Positions 9,107 to 17,249 of a stretch of 64,000 nt of DNA are shown piece after piece. The notes below the pieces were generated by a model. That model had not been told where the DNA came from and did not search any database. It saw only the letters and a list, made by a program, of their open reading frames with translations. Origin of the DNA: Streptomyces sp. R28 (GTDB taxonomy: Bacteria > Actinomycetota > Actinomycetes > Streptomycetales > Streptomycetaceae); assembly GCF_041052385.1 (NCBI RefSeq), contig NZ_CP163439.1, positions 558,001 to 622,000 of the forward strand, read 5' to 3'. Every line of letters begins with the position of its first letter. Within the stretch, counting starts at the first letter, position 1. Position numbers and translations under genes: made by a program.

Positions 9107-11128
9107 TCAGCCGTCGAGTCGTACGACCCGGACGGCTCCCGCGGGGACCTCGAGGCGGCCCGCGGCACGTTCACCGGTCAGCAGCTCGGTGCCGGGCGTC
9201 TCCAGCGGCACCTTGGCGTCCGACGCGGTGTGGTTGACGGCGAACAGGTAGCTGCCCGACTCGCCGGCGCGGCGCACGACCTCGACGTCCCGGGGCAGGT
9301 CGACACGCGGCGCGACCTGCGCGTCCTCGATCGCCCAGCCCAGCAGCGCGTCCAGGCCCTCGGCGCCCAGCCGGGTGGAGACGTACCAGGCGGTGCCCTC
9401 GCCGAAGCGGTGCCGGGTGACGGCGGGGTGGCCTGCGGTCAGGCCGTCGGCATACGTCCAGACGGTCTCGGCGCCGCGCGGGACGACGAACTCGGTCCAC
9501 ACGTCGCCGCTGAGCTCGGAGCCGTCGGGGCCGGTGATGCGCACCAGCTGGTCCTGGAGCAGCGGCGAGAACTCCTCGACCGTCAGGCCGAGGACGTCCC
9601 GCAGCTGCCCGGGGCAGGCGCCCTCGTGCACGGCGTCGTGCTCGTCGACGATGCCGGAGAAGTACGACACGACGAGGGTGCCGCCGTTCTCGACGTACCG
9701 GCGCAGATTGCGGCCGGCCTTCTCCGTCATCAGGTACAGCGCGGGCACGACGACAAGGGGATAGGCCGACAAGTCGGCTTCCGGGTGGGCGAAGTCGACC
9801 GTGAGGTGGCGGTCGTAGAGGACCTCGTAGAAGGCGTCGGCGCGCTCGCGCGGGTCGTGGTCCTCACTGGGTCGCCAGTCGAGGTTCTGCGCCCACCAGG
9901 AGTGCCAGTCCCACAGCATGGCCACGTCGGCCTGCGTGCGGGTGCCGCGGACCGTGCGCAACGAGTCGAGGGCGGCGCCGAGTTCGACGACCTCGCGCCA
10001 CACGCGCGTGTCCGTGCCGCCGTGCGGCAGCATCGCCGAGTGGAACTTCTCGGCGCCGCGCCGGGACTGCCGCCACTGGAAGAACATGGCGCCCTCGGAG
10101 CCGCGCGCCACATGGGCGAGGGAGTTGCGGGCCATCTGGCCGGGGGCCTTGGCGGGGTTGCGGGCCTGCCAGTTGACGCCCGAGGTGGAGTGCTCCAGGA
10201 GGATCCAGGGCGCTCCCCCGGCCACCGAGCGCGTGAGGTCGCCGGCCATCGCGAGGTTGACATGGGTGCGGCGGCCGTCGGTGATCAGGTAGTGGTCGTT
10301 GGTGACGATGTCGACCTCACGGCCCCAGGCCCAGTAGTCGACGGAGTCGCACTGGCTGAGGGCCGTCATGAAGTTGGTCGTGACCGGGAGGCCCGGCGAG
10401 AGGCGGTGCAGGATGTCCCGCTCCATACGGAAGTTCTCGCGCATGGTGGCGTCGGCGAACCGCTTGTAGTCCAGCGCCTGGGCCGGGTTGACGGCGGTCG
10501 GCGTCGCCCGCGGCGGGTTGATCTGCTCGAAGTCGGCGTAGCGCTGGCCCCAGAAGGCCGTGCCCCAGGCCTCGTTGACCGCGTCGACCGTCTCGTACGT
10601 CCTCGCCAGCCAGCGGCGGAAGTGCGCGGCGCAGGAGTCGCAGTAGCAGGCGGAGACGGGGACGCCGTACTCGTTGTGCACGTGCCACATGGCGAGCGCC
10701 GGGTGGTCGCCGTAGCGCTCGGCGAGCTGTGTGGTGATGCTCGCGGCGGCCGCACGGTAGTCCGCGTTGCTGTGACATATGGCGGCGCGCGAGCCGAACT
10801 CGTAGCGCACACCCTCCGCCGTGACCGGCAGGGCCTCGGGGTGGGCGCGGTAGAACCAGACCGGCGGGCAGACGGTGGGCGTGCCCAGGTCGACGCGGAT
10901 GCCGTTCTCGTGCAGCAGGTCGAACAGGCGGTCCAGCCAGCTGAAGTCGTACGCCCCGGGTGAGGGCTCCAGCAGGGCCCAGGAGAAGATCCCGACACTC
11001 ACCATCGTGACGCCGGCCTCCCGCATCAGCCGGACGTCCTCCTGCCAGACGCTTTCCGGCCACTGTTCGGGGTTGTAGTCACCACCGAACGCGAGCCCGG
11101 TGAGGCCCCTGGGGTTGGTCTCCGGCAT
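9107..11128 (-). CDS. beta-galactosidase, glycoside hydrolase family 42
   Basis: A 673-residue GH42 enzyme without a signal peptide, so cytoplasmic. It hydrolyses imported beta-1,4-galacto-oligosaccharides. It starts with FGGDYNPEQWP, typical of GH42. Acid/base Glu153 sits in HVHNEYGVP and nucleophile Glu312 in WILLEHSTSG. The CYCDSC cluster near 160 matches the zinc-binding loop of many GH42 enzymes. The ATG at 11128 follows a GGGAGAG site. It is divergent from the sugar-binding-protein gene across a 183-bp region carrying two face-to-face promoters and a LacI-type operator. Confidence 0.94.
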   Translation of the reverse strand: MPETNPRGLTGLAFGGDYNPEQWPESVWQEDVRLMREAGVTMVSVGIFSWALLEPSPGAYDFSWLDRLFDLLHENGIRVDLGTPTVCPPVWFYRAHPEALPVTAEGVRYEFGSRAAICHSNADYRAAAASITTQLAERYGDHPALAMWHVHNEYGVPVSACYCDSCAAHFRRWLARTYETVDAVNEAWGTAFWGQRYADFEQINPPRATPTAVNPAQALDYKRFADATMRENFRMERDILHRLSPGLPVTTNFMTALSQCDSVDYWAWGREVDIVTNDHYLITDGRRTHVNLAMAGDLTRSVAGGAPWILLEHSTSGVNWQARNPAKAPGQMARNSLAHVARGSEGAMFFQWRQSRRGAEKFHSAMLPHGGTDTRVWREVVELGAALDSLRTVRGTRTQADVAMLWDWHSWWAQNLDWRPSEDHDPRERADAFYEVLYDRHLTVDFAHPEADLSAYPLVVVPALYLMTEKAGRNLRRYVENGGTLVVSYFSGIVDEHDAVHEGACPGQLRDVLGLTVEEFSPLLQDQLVRITGPDGSELSGDVWTEFVVPRGAETVWTYADGLTAGHPAVTRHRFGEGTAWYVSTRLGAEGLDALLGWAIEDAQVAPRVDLPRDVEVVRRAGESGSYLFAVNHTASDAKVPLETPGTELLTGERAAGRLEVPAGAVRVVRLDG

Positions 11129-11191
11129 GGATCTCTCCCGTTTTATCGATCATTTGGGAACGTGCACACACTGGATCAGCGGTGCGAGCCC

Positions 11192-11222
11192 AACATAACC
11201 GCACAGCAAGAACCATTGACAA
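11192..11222 (-). promoter_or_regulatory. putative sigma-70 promoter for the beta-galactosidase gene
   Basis: On the minus strand TTGTCA (11222-11217) is followed after 18-19 bases by TTATGT/TATGTT (11198-11192). Its -35 shares bases with the -35 of the divergent promoter. The -10 match is weak. Confidence 0.4.
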
Positions 11223-11244
11223 GTGTCCGGGATGTTTCTCTACT
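11216..11244 (+). promoter_or_regulatory. sigma-70 promoter of the galacto-oligosaccharide importer operon
   Basis: Consensus -35 TTGACA at 11216-11221, a 17-base spacer and -10 TCTACT at 11239-11244. The operator at 11243-11258 covers the -10 end and the expected transcription start, a geometry for steric repression. Confidence 0.65.
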
Positions 11245-11258
11245 GTGAACGCTCACAG
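11243..11258. promoter_or_regulatory. LacI-family operator CTGTGAACGCTCACAG
   Basis: A 16-bp inverted repeat with symmetric arms CTGTGA and TCACAG around ACGC, typical of LacI-family sites. The nearby regulator at 14474-15505 is the obvious candidate ligand-responsive repressor. It lies between the two divergent promoters, so one site could control both arms of the regulon. Confidence 0.75.
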
Positions 11259-11311
11259 AAGCATGGCGGGCCCTCGCAGCAGGCGGCGGCTCCAGGTCAG
11301 GGGAGAGATCC

Positions 11312-12640
11312 ATGCCCATCACGAAGCGTCGGCGACTCGTTTTCAGAAGTGCGGCCACCTGCGTCGCCGTCGCCCTCGGTGCCACCGCCCTCGCCGCTTG
11401 CGGCTCCGAAGACGCGAGCGAGGACCCCTCGGGGCCGGTCTCGCTGACGTACTGGACCTGGACGCCCGGCATGGACAAGGTCGTCGACCTGTGGAACAAG
11501 GGCCAGGGCAAGAAGGACCAGATCACGGTCACGGTGAAGAAGCAGGCGTCCGGCGACACGCTGGTCACCAAGATCCTCACCGCCCACAAGGCGGGCAAGG
11601 CCCCGGACCTGGTCCAGGCCGAGTACCAGGCGCTGCCGACGCTGGTCAGCAATGACGCGGTCGCGGACATAGCGAGCGAGGTCGGCGACGCGAAGGGCAA
11701 GTTCGCCGAGGGTGTGTGGCAGCAGACGACGCTGGGCACGGACGCGGTCTACGCGGTCCCGCAGGACATCGGGCCGATGATGTTCTACTACCGCCAGGAC
11801 CTCTTCAAGAAGTACGGCCTGACGGTCCCGACCACCTGGGAGCAGTTCGCCGAGACCGCCCGCGCGCTGAAGAAGAAGGCTCCGGACAAGGACCTCACCA
11901 CCTTCTCCGCCAACGACTCCGGCCTCTTCGCGGGCCTCGCCCAGCAGGCCGGCGCCAAGTGGTGGACGACCTCCGGTGACAAGTGGAAGGTCGGCATCAA
12001 TGACGCCGCCTCCCAGAAGGTCGCGGAGTTCTGGGGCGACCTCGTCAAGGAGGGCGCCATCGACAACCAGCCCATGTACACCCCGGCCTGGAACAAGGCG
12101 CTCAACACCGGCAAGCAGATCGCCTGGGTCAGCGCGGTGTGGGCCCCGGGCACCCTGACCACGGCCGCACCCGACACCAAGGGCAAGTGGGCCATGGCCC
12201 CGCTCCCCCAGTGGTCGCAGTCGGCGAACGTGACCGGCAGCTGGGGCGGCTCCTCCACCGCCGTCACCACGGACTCCAAGAACAAGGCGGCCGCCGCCAA
12301 GTTCGCCGCCTGGCTGAACACCGACGGCGACGCGCTCAACGCGCTCGCCAAGGAGAGCGGCATCTACCCGGCCTCCACGTCGGCCCAGCTCAGCGGCGCC
12401 TTCACCACGCCGCCGGACTACTTCTCCAACCAGCCCGACTTCTACACGAAGGCCGCCGAGATCGCCGAGACGACGGCTCCGTCGGCCTGGGGCCCGAACG
12501 TGAACGTCGCCTACACGACCTTCAAGGACGCCTTCGGCTCCGCCGCCAAGAACAAGTCGGACTTCGCCGCCGCCCTGAAGAGCATGCAGGACGACACGGT
12601 CGCCGACCTCAAGAAGCAGGGCTTCGGGGTCTCCGAGTGA
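11312..12640 (+). CDS. sugar ABC transporter substrate-binding lipoprotein
   Basis: A 442-residue family 1 extracellular solute-binding protein. A signal peptide ends in a lipobox LAAC, with Cys30 as the lipidation site. The mature part reads like oligosaccharide-binding proteins: SLTYWTWTPGMDKVVDLWN, then NAMELY APDLVQAEYQALP and GGSSTAVTTDS. By context the substrate is beta-1,4-galacto-oligosaccharide released by the divergent GH53 enzyme. It is the first gene of a four-gene operon; its stop overlaps the next start (GTGA). Confidence 0.9.
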   Translation: MPITKRRRLVFRSAATCVAVALGATALAACGSEDASEDPSGPVSLTYWTWTPGMDKVVDLWNKGQGKKDQITVTVKKQASGDTLVTKILTAHKAGKAPDLVQAEYQALPTLVSNDAVADIASEVGDAKGKFAEGVWQQTTLGTDAVYAVPQDIGPMMFYYRQDLFKKYGLTVPTTWEQFAETARALKKKAPDKDLTTFSANDSGLFAGLAQQAGAKWWTTSGDKWKVGINDAASQKVAEFWGDLVKEGAIDNQPMYTPAWNKALNTGKQIAWVSAVWAPGTLTTAAPDTKGKWAMAPLPQWSQSANVTGSWGGSSTAVTTDSKNKAAAAKFAAWLNTDGDALNALAKESGIYPASTSAQLSGAFTTPPDYFSNQPDFYTKAAEIAETTAPSAWGPNVNVAYTTFKDAFGSAAKNKSDFAAALKSMQDDTVADLKKQGFGVSE

Positions 12641-13572
12641 CCAGCACAAGCCGGAGGGCGTACGGGGTGAAGGGGGCCCCGTACGCCTTCCTCCTCCCCG
12701 CGACGATCCTCTTTCTGCTCTTCTTCGCGCTGCCCATCGGGTACGCGATCTGGCTCAGCTTCCGCAAGGTGAAGGTCTCCGGGCTCGGGCTCGGTTCGGG
12801 CGCCCGCAAGGAGGTCTGGGCCGGGCTGGAGAACTACACCGACGCCCTCACCGACAACGAGCTGGTCGACGGCGCGCTGCGCGTGCTCGGCTACGGCTGC
12901 ATCGTGGTGCCGGTGATGCTGGGCCTCGCCCTGCTGTTCGCGCTGATGCTCGACTCCGACAAGGTGCGGCTCGCGCCCTTCACCCGGCTCGCGATCTTCC
13001 TGCCGTACGCCATCCCCGGCGTCGTGGCCGCGCTGCTGTGGGGCTTCCTGTACCTGCCGGACGTCAGCCCCTTCTACTACGTGCTCGAGAAGCTGGGCAT
13101 GCCGCAGCCCGACCTGCTGGACGGCGGGCCGCTGTACCTCGCCCTGTCGAACATCGCGGTCTGGGGCGGCACCGGCTTCAACATGATCGTCATCTACACC
13201 TCGCTGCAGGCGATCCCGGCCGAGGTGTACGAGGCGGCCAAGCTGGACGGCGCCACGCCGCTGCAGATCGCGCTGAGGATCAAGATCCCGATGGTGGCGC
13301 CGTCGCTGGTGCTGACCTTCTTCTTCTCGATCATCGCCACGCTCCAGGTGTTCAACGAGCCGACCACCCTCAAGCCGCTCACCAACTCCGTGTCCACGAC
13401 CTGGAGTCCGCTGATGAAGGTGTACCAGGACGCCTTCGGCAAGGGTGACATCTACGCGGCGGCCGCCCAGGCCACGATCATCGCCCTGGCCACGCTGCTG
13501 CTGTCCTTCGGCTTCCTGCGGGCCGCGAACCGTCGGAACAAGCGGGACGTCAGTCAAGGAGGGGCGCGATGA
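12637..13572 (+). CDS. sugar ABC transporter permease 1 (MalF type)
   Basis: A 311-residue membrane permease. It has about six TM helices (first GAPYAFLLPATILFLLFFAL) and the EAA loop EVYEAAKLDGATPLQIALR, which contacts the ATPase. The GTG at 12637 overlaps the binding-protein stop. It pairs with the next gene. No ATPase gene is present in the operon, so a shared MsiK-type ATPase encoded elsewhere is presumed, as is usual for Streptomyces sugar importers. Confidence 0.92.
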   Translation: MTSTSRRAYGVKGAPYAFLLPATILFLLFFALPIGYAIWLSFRKVKVSGLGLGSGARKEVWAGLENYTDALTDNELVDGALRVLGYGCIVVPVMLGLALLFALMLDSDKVRLAPFTRLAIFLPYAIPGVVAALLWGFLYLPDVSPFYYVLEKLGMPQPDLLDGGPLYLALSNIAVWGGTGFNMIVIYTSLQAIPAEVYEAAKLDGATPLQIALRIKIPMVAPSLVLTFFFSIIATLQVFNEPTTLKPLTNSVSTTWSPLMKVYQDAFGKGDIYAAAAQATIIALATLLLSFGFLRAANRRNKRDVSQGGAR

Positions 13573-14477
13573 GTTCTCTTGCCGTCGGCAAGGCCGACAC
13601 CGCCGCGGGCGCCACGCCCGGCACCGCGCAGAACCGCCCGCCGCTGCGCCGCCGGATCGCGCTGATCCCGACGGTCACGCTGCTGCTCGGCGCGCTCTAC
13701 TGTCTGCTGCCCGTGGCGTGGGTGGTGATCGCGGCGACCAAGTCCGGCAGCGAGCTGTTCTCCACGTTCACCTTCCTGCCGGGCACGGGGTTCGCGGACA
13801 ACTTCTCGGATCTGAGCGCCTATCGGGACGGCGTGTACTGGGAGTGGATGGGCAACTCGGCCCTCTACTCCGGTCTCGGCGCGCTGTTGTCCGCGTGTGT
13901 GTCGGCGTTCAGCGGTTACGCGCTGGCGATCTACCGCTTCCGCGGCCGCGAGACGATCTTCAACGTCCTGCTGGCGGGTGTACTGATGCCGCCGGTCATC
14001 CTCGCCATCCCGCAGTACCTGCTCTTGGCGAAGGCGGACCTGACGGACTCCTACCTGGCGGTGCTGCTCCCGCAGATCCTCTCGCCGTACGGCGTCTACC
14101 TCTCCCGGATCTACGCCGCGGCCGCCGTCCCCAGTGACGTGATCGAGGCGGGGCGGATGGACGGCGCGAGCGAGTGGCGGATCTTCACCCGGGTCGCGCT
14201 GCCGATGATGGTCCCCGGCATGGTGACGGTGTTCCTCTTCCAGTTCGTGGCGATCTGGAACAACTTCCTGCTGCCGTACATCATGCTCAGCGACGACGAG
14301 AAGTTCCCGATCACGCTCGGCCTGTTCACGCTCCTCGAACAGGGCGCCAACACGCCCGCGCTGTACACGCTGGTGATCACCGGCGCGTTCCTCGCGGTCA
14401 TTCCGCTGGTGGCGCTCTTCCTGGTCGTCCAGCGGTTCTGGAGCCTGGACCTGCTCTCCGGGGCCGTAAAGTCATGA
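13569..14477 (+). CDS. sugar ABC transporter permease 2 (MalG type)
   Basis: A 302-residue membrane permease with a cytoplasmic N-terminal tail of about 30 residues, six predicted TM helices and the EAA motif DVIEAGRMDGASEWRIFTR. The ATG at 13569 overlaps the previous stop (ATGA), and its own stop overlaps the regulator start (ATGA). This gene completes the heterodimeric channel of the importer. Confidence 0.92.
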   Translation: MSSLAVGKADTAAGATPGTAQNRPPLRRRIALIPTVTLLLGALYCLLPVAWVVIAATKSGSELFSTFTFLPGTGFADNFSDLSAYRDGVYWEWMGNSALYSGLGALLSACVSAFSGYALAIYRFRGRETIFNVLLAGVLMPPVILAIPQYLLLAKADLTDSYLAVLLPQILSPYGVYLSRIYAAAAVPSDVIEAGRMDGASEWRIFTRVALPMMVPGMVTVFLFQFVAIWNNFLLPYIMLSDDEKFPITLGLFTLLEQGANTPALYTLVITGAFLAVIPLVALFLVVQRFWSLDLLSGAVKS

Positions 14478-15505
14478 CCATGAGCAACACGGGGGGCCGA
14501 CGCAGACCGCCGACGATCCACGACGTGGCGCGCGAGGCCGGAGTCTCACGGGGCACGGTCTCGCGGGTGCTCAACGGCGGGCACTACGTCAGCCCGACCG
14601 CGCAGGAGGCGGTCAACGCGGCGATCCGCAAGACGGGTTACGTCGTCAACCGGCATGCCCGCTCGCTGATCACGGGGCGTTCGGACTCGATCGGCTTCCT
14701 GCTGACCGAGCCGCAGGAGAGGTTCTTCGAGGACCCCAACTTCAACGTCCTGTTGAGCGGCTGCACGCAGGCGCTGGCCGCGCACGACATTCCGCTGCTG
14801 CTGATGCTGGCGGGCACACAGGACGAACGGCGGCGCATAACGCGGTACATCACGGCCGGGCACGTCGACGGGGTGCTGCTGGTGTCCAGCCACTCCGGTG
14901 ACCCGGTGGCCGAGGAACTGCGTGCGGCGGGGGTGCCCCTCGTCCAGTGCGGCAAGCCCATGGGGCTCGGTTCCAAGGTGAGTTATGTGGCCGCGGACGA
15001 CCGGGACGGTGCCCGTGACATGGTGCGCCACCTGCTGTCGCTGGGCCGCCGCCGGATCGGCATGGTGAGCGGCCCGCTGGACACCCCGGGCGGTGTCGAT
15101 CGCCTCGCCGGCTACAAGGAGGTGCTCACGGAGGCGGGCGTCGAGATCGACGACCGGCTCATCGTCTCCGGCGACTACAGCCGGGCCAGCGGCGAGGCGG
15201 GGGCCGCACGGCTGCTGGCGCAGGCCCCTGACATGGACGCCTTGTTCGTGGCCTCCGACCTGATGGCGCAGGGCGCCCTGGCCGCGCTGCACCGGGCGGG
15301 CCGCCGGGTGCCCGAGGACGTGGCGGTGGGCGGCTTCGACGACTCCGTCGCGGCGACGGAGGCCACCCCCGCCCTGACGACGATCCACCAGCCCTACGAC
15401 CGCATCAGCGCCGAGATGGTGCGGTTGCTGCTCGCGCAGATCGGCGGTGAGGATCCGTCGGCCGTGATCCTCCCGACGGAGCTGGTGAAGCGGGAGTCGA
15501 CGTAA
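14474..15505 (+). CDS. LacI-family transcriptional regulator of the galactan regulon
   Basis: A 343-residue repressor. The N-terminal helix-turn-helix is PTIHDVAREAGVSRGTVSRV, followed by the hinge helix VVNRHARSLITGRSD. The periplasmic-binding-like sensor domain covers the remainder and ends with TTIHQPYDRISAEMV, a LacI-family signature. It is the last gene of the importer operon (ATGA overlap; a second ATG six bases further is an alternative start). It probably binds the palindrome at 11243-11258 and responds to galactose or galacto-oligosaccharide. Confidence 0.9.
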   Translation: MTMSNTGGRRRPPTIHDVAREAGVSRGTVSRVLNGGHYVSPTAQEAVNAAIRKTGYVVNRHARSLITGRSDSIGFLLTEPQERFFEDPNFNVLLSGCTQALAAHDIPLLLMLAGTQDERRRITRYITAGHVDGVLLVSSHSGDPVAEELRAAGVPLVQCGKPMGLGSKVSYVAADDRDGARDMVRHLLSLGRRRIGMVSGPLDTPGGVDRLAGYKEVLTEAGVEIDDRLIVSGDYSRASGEAGAARLLAQAPDMDALFVASDLMAQGALAALHRAGRRVPEDVAVGGFDDSVAATEATPALTTIHQPYDRISAEMVRLLLAQIGGEDPSAVILPTELVKREST

Positions 15506-15523
15506 CGGCGTGAGCGGGACGCG

Positions 15524-15563
15524 AGGGCGCGCCGGACGGTGATGCAGCCGTGCGGCGCGCCCT
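15524..15563 (+). terminator. hairpin terminator after the LacI regulator
   Basis: Stem AGGGCGCGCCG (15524-15534) with CGGCGCGCCCT (15553-15563), and inner ACGG/CCGT pairing. It lies 19 bp after the stop codon. Confidence 0.7.
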
Positions 15564-15689
15564 GTCTGCGCGACCGGTGCAGGGATCGATGCGACCGGTC
15601 AGGAATCAAGAAGCCGTCCGCCGCTCCCCGCCCTAGCGTGAAACCACCGACGAAAACCGTCGGCGCGCATTTCACGTCAGGAGCAGCCC

Positions 15690-16040
15690 ATGACCGCCGG
15701 AATCAACACGATCATCTACCCCGTCAAGGACCTCGACGGGACGAAGGCCCTGTTCAGGGCCCTGCTGGGCACGGAACCGTATGCGGACGAGCCTTACTAC
15801 GTCGGTTTCAAGGACGCCGGACAGGACGTCGGCCTCGACCCCAACGGGCACACGAAGGGCATGACCGGTCCGGTCCCCTACTGGCACGTCGACGACATCA
15901 GGACGACCCTCGCGGCCGTGCTGGAAGCGGGCGCCCAGACGCTGCAGGACGTCCACGACGTCGGTGGCGGCAGGCTGATCGCCTCAGTGAAGGACGCCGA
16001 CGGCAATCTCGTAGGACTCCTCCAGGACCCGAAGGGCTGA
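15690..16040 (+). CDS. VOC-superfamily (glyoxalase/bleomycin-resistance fold) protein
   Basis: A 116-residue single-domain protein with two betaalphabetabetabeta-type halves: NTIIYPVKDLDGTKALFRAL, VPYWHVDDIRTTLAAVLEAG and a C-terminal IASVKDADGNLVGLLQDP, the typical end of the family. The His in YWHVDD and the terminal acidic residue are possible metal ligands. The function cannot be assigned further. It lies 82 bp upstream of a MarR regulator in the same direction, with GGAG before its ATG. Confidence 0.8.
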   Translation: MTAGINTIIYPVKDLDGTKALFRALLGTEPYADEPYYVGFKDAGQDVGLDPNGHTKGMTGPVPYWHVDDIRTTLAAVLEAGAQTLQDVHDVGGGRLIASVKDADGNLVGLLQDPKG

Positions 16041-16070
16041 GACCGGACGTCGGTCGCGCTTCGCTTGCGC

Positions 16071-16092
16071 GTGCACTAGTTGCACAGTCAAC
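16071..16092. promoter_or_regulatory. candidate MarR-type operators upstream of marR gene
   Basis: Two overlapping inverted repeats: GTGCACTAGTTGCAC (16071-16085) and GTTGCACAGTCAAC (16079-16092). The TTG(C)-n-(G)CAA layout is typical of MarR-family sites, and the position 31 bp upstream of the start codon suits autoregulation. Confidence 0.5.
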
Positions 16093-16122
16093 AAATGGCC
16101 GGATCGGTGTTACCGTGCCGGT

Positions 16123-16512
16123 ATGGCAGCGAAGACGGCCGACGCAGGGCTCGAGGAACGGTGGCGGGACATCCTGTCGGTGCACGCGCGCACCATGTGC
16201 GAGATCGACCGCGTGCTGCACCCGCACGGCCTGGGCGCGAGCGACTTCGAGGTGCTCGACATGCTCGCGTCGGCGGCGCCCGAGGAGGGCGAGCAATGCC
16301 GGGTGCAGAACCTGGTCGGACGCGTCCATCTCAGCCAGAGCGCGCTGTCCCGGCTCATCGGGCGGCTGGAGAAGGACGGCCTGGTGGAGCGTTCCGTCTG
16401 CGCGGAGGACCGGCGCGGCGTGTACGTCGCGCTGACCGGCAAGGGCCGCGACCTGCACGCCGAGGTCCTGCCGCTGCAGCGTGACGTGCTGGCCCGGATG
16501 CTGGGCGGCTGA
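16123..16512 (+). CDS. MarR-family transcriptional regulator
   Basis: A 129-residue dimeric winged-helix regulator. The winged helix spans residues about 40-105: NLVGRVHLSQSALSRLIGRL as the recognition region, then EKDGLVERSVCAEDRRGVYV as the wing with the conserved D-R-R-G. Two Cys lie in the DNA-binding half (EQCRVQN and SVCAEDRR), so redox sensing is possible but unproven. It probably controls itself and perhaps the upstream VOC gene. Confidence 0.88.
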   Translation: MAAKTADAGLEERWRDILSVHARTMCEIDRVLHPHGLGASDFEVLDMLASAAPEEGEQCRVQNLVGRVHLSQSALSRLIGRLEKDGLVERSVCAEDRRGVYVALTGKGRDLHAEVLPLQRDVLARMLGG

Positions 16513-16681
16513 GGCCGGGCGACGGACGCGGACACCGGGCCCTGGACACGGACACCGGGCCCGGGACGCGCGTGGGAGGCGGCGGGCGAGATCTACGCGC
16601 CGGCGGATGCCGTGCAGCGGCGGCTGACGGAGGCGCTCGATCCGCGGGGGGCCTCACCCCCGGAAAGGCGCTGTGAGCACA

Positions 16682-16721
16682 CGAAGGGGATGAGCGGCTC
16701 GGTGCCCGCTCATCCCCTTCG
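16682..16721. terminator. bidirectional terminator between marR and sseB-like gene
   Basis: A perfect 16-bp stem: CGAAGGGGATGAGCGG (16682-16697) and its complement (16706-16721), with an 8-base loop. It lies between two convergent genes, 21 bp from the end of the minus-strand gene. Confidence 0.85.
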
Positions 16722-16741
16722 CTTCGCGTCGCGGTCCGGCG

Positions 16742-17140
16742 CTACGGCCGCGCCAGCAGGGTCCGTACGCCCTCCGACGTCAGAGTCAGGGGGTGTGCGG
16801 AGCCGGCGTCTATGGTCAGGGCCAGGTCGTCGGCCGGCCACTGCGAGGCGAGTGCGCCCAGCGGTACCAGGCGGTAGCGGGAGACGAAGGGCAGCAGCTC
16901 GGCCATCGCCGGCTCGGAGGTGAACACGGGGACGACCGGCTCGCCGCCCGCCCTCTCGATGACCGGCAGCGCCACGGCGCCGGGGTCGGTGGCGTCCTGC
17001 TCGGCGTCGTCCGGGACGGGGACGAGCACGTCGCTGCTCGCGAGCGTGTCCATCGCCGCCCTGTCCTCGGTGTTGTCGGCCAGCGCGTCCAGCGCCCGCC
17101 GGGCCGGTGTGGTGGTGTTGTCGTTCGCGGGTGTTTCCAT
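16742..17140 (-). CDS. SseB N-terminal-domain family protein
   Basis: A 132-residue protein with an SseB-like core: SSDVLVPVPDD, VPVFTSEPAMAELLP and PLTLTSEGVRTLLARP. SseB-domain proteins are common in actinomycetes and are often encoded near secretion or cell-wall genes, but their role is not established to me. The ATG at 17140 is preceded by AGGGGATC. It stands alone between a terminator and the flavoenzyme gene. Confidence 0.7.
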   Translation of the reverse strand: METPANDNTTTPARRALDALADNTEDRAAMDTLASSDVLVPVPDDAEQDATDPGAVALPVIERAGGEPVVPVFTSEPAMAELLPFVSRYRLVPLGALASQWPADDLALTIDAGSAHPLTLTSEGVRTLLARP

Positions 17141-17249
17141 GGCAGATCCCCTGGTAGCGGCGGTCGGGCGGTCCTGCTCGCGTACCCGGTCCGGACCGGA
17201 GCATTCCTATGGCCGACCAGGGGATCGGCCGGGTGACAGAAGAACGTCC

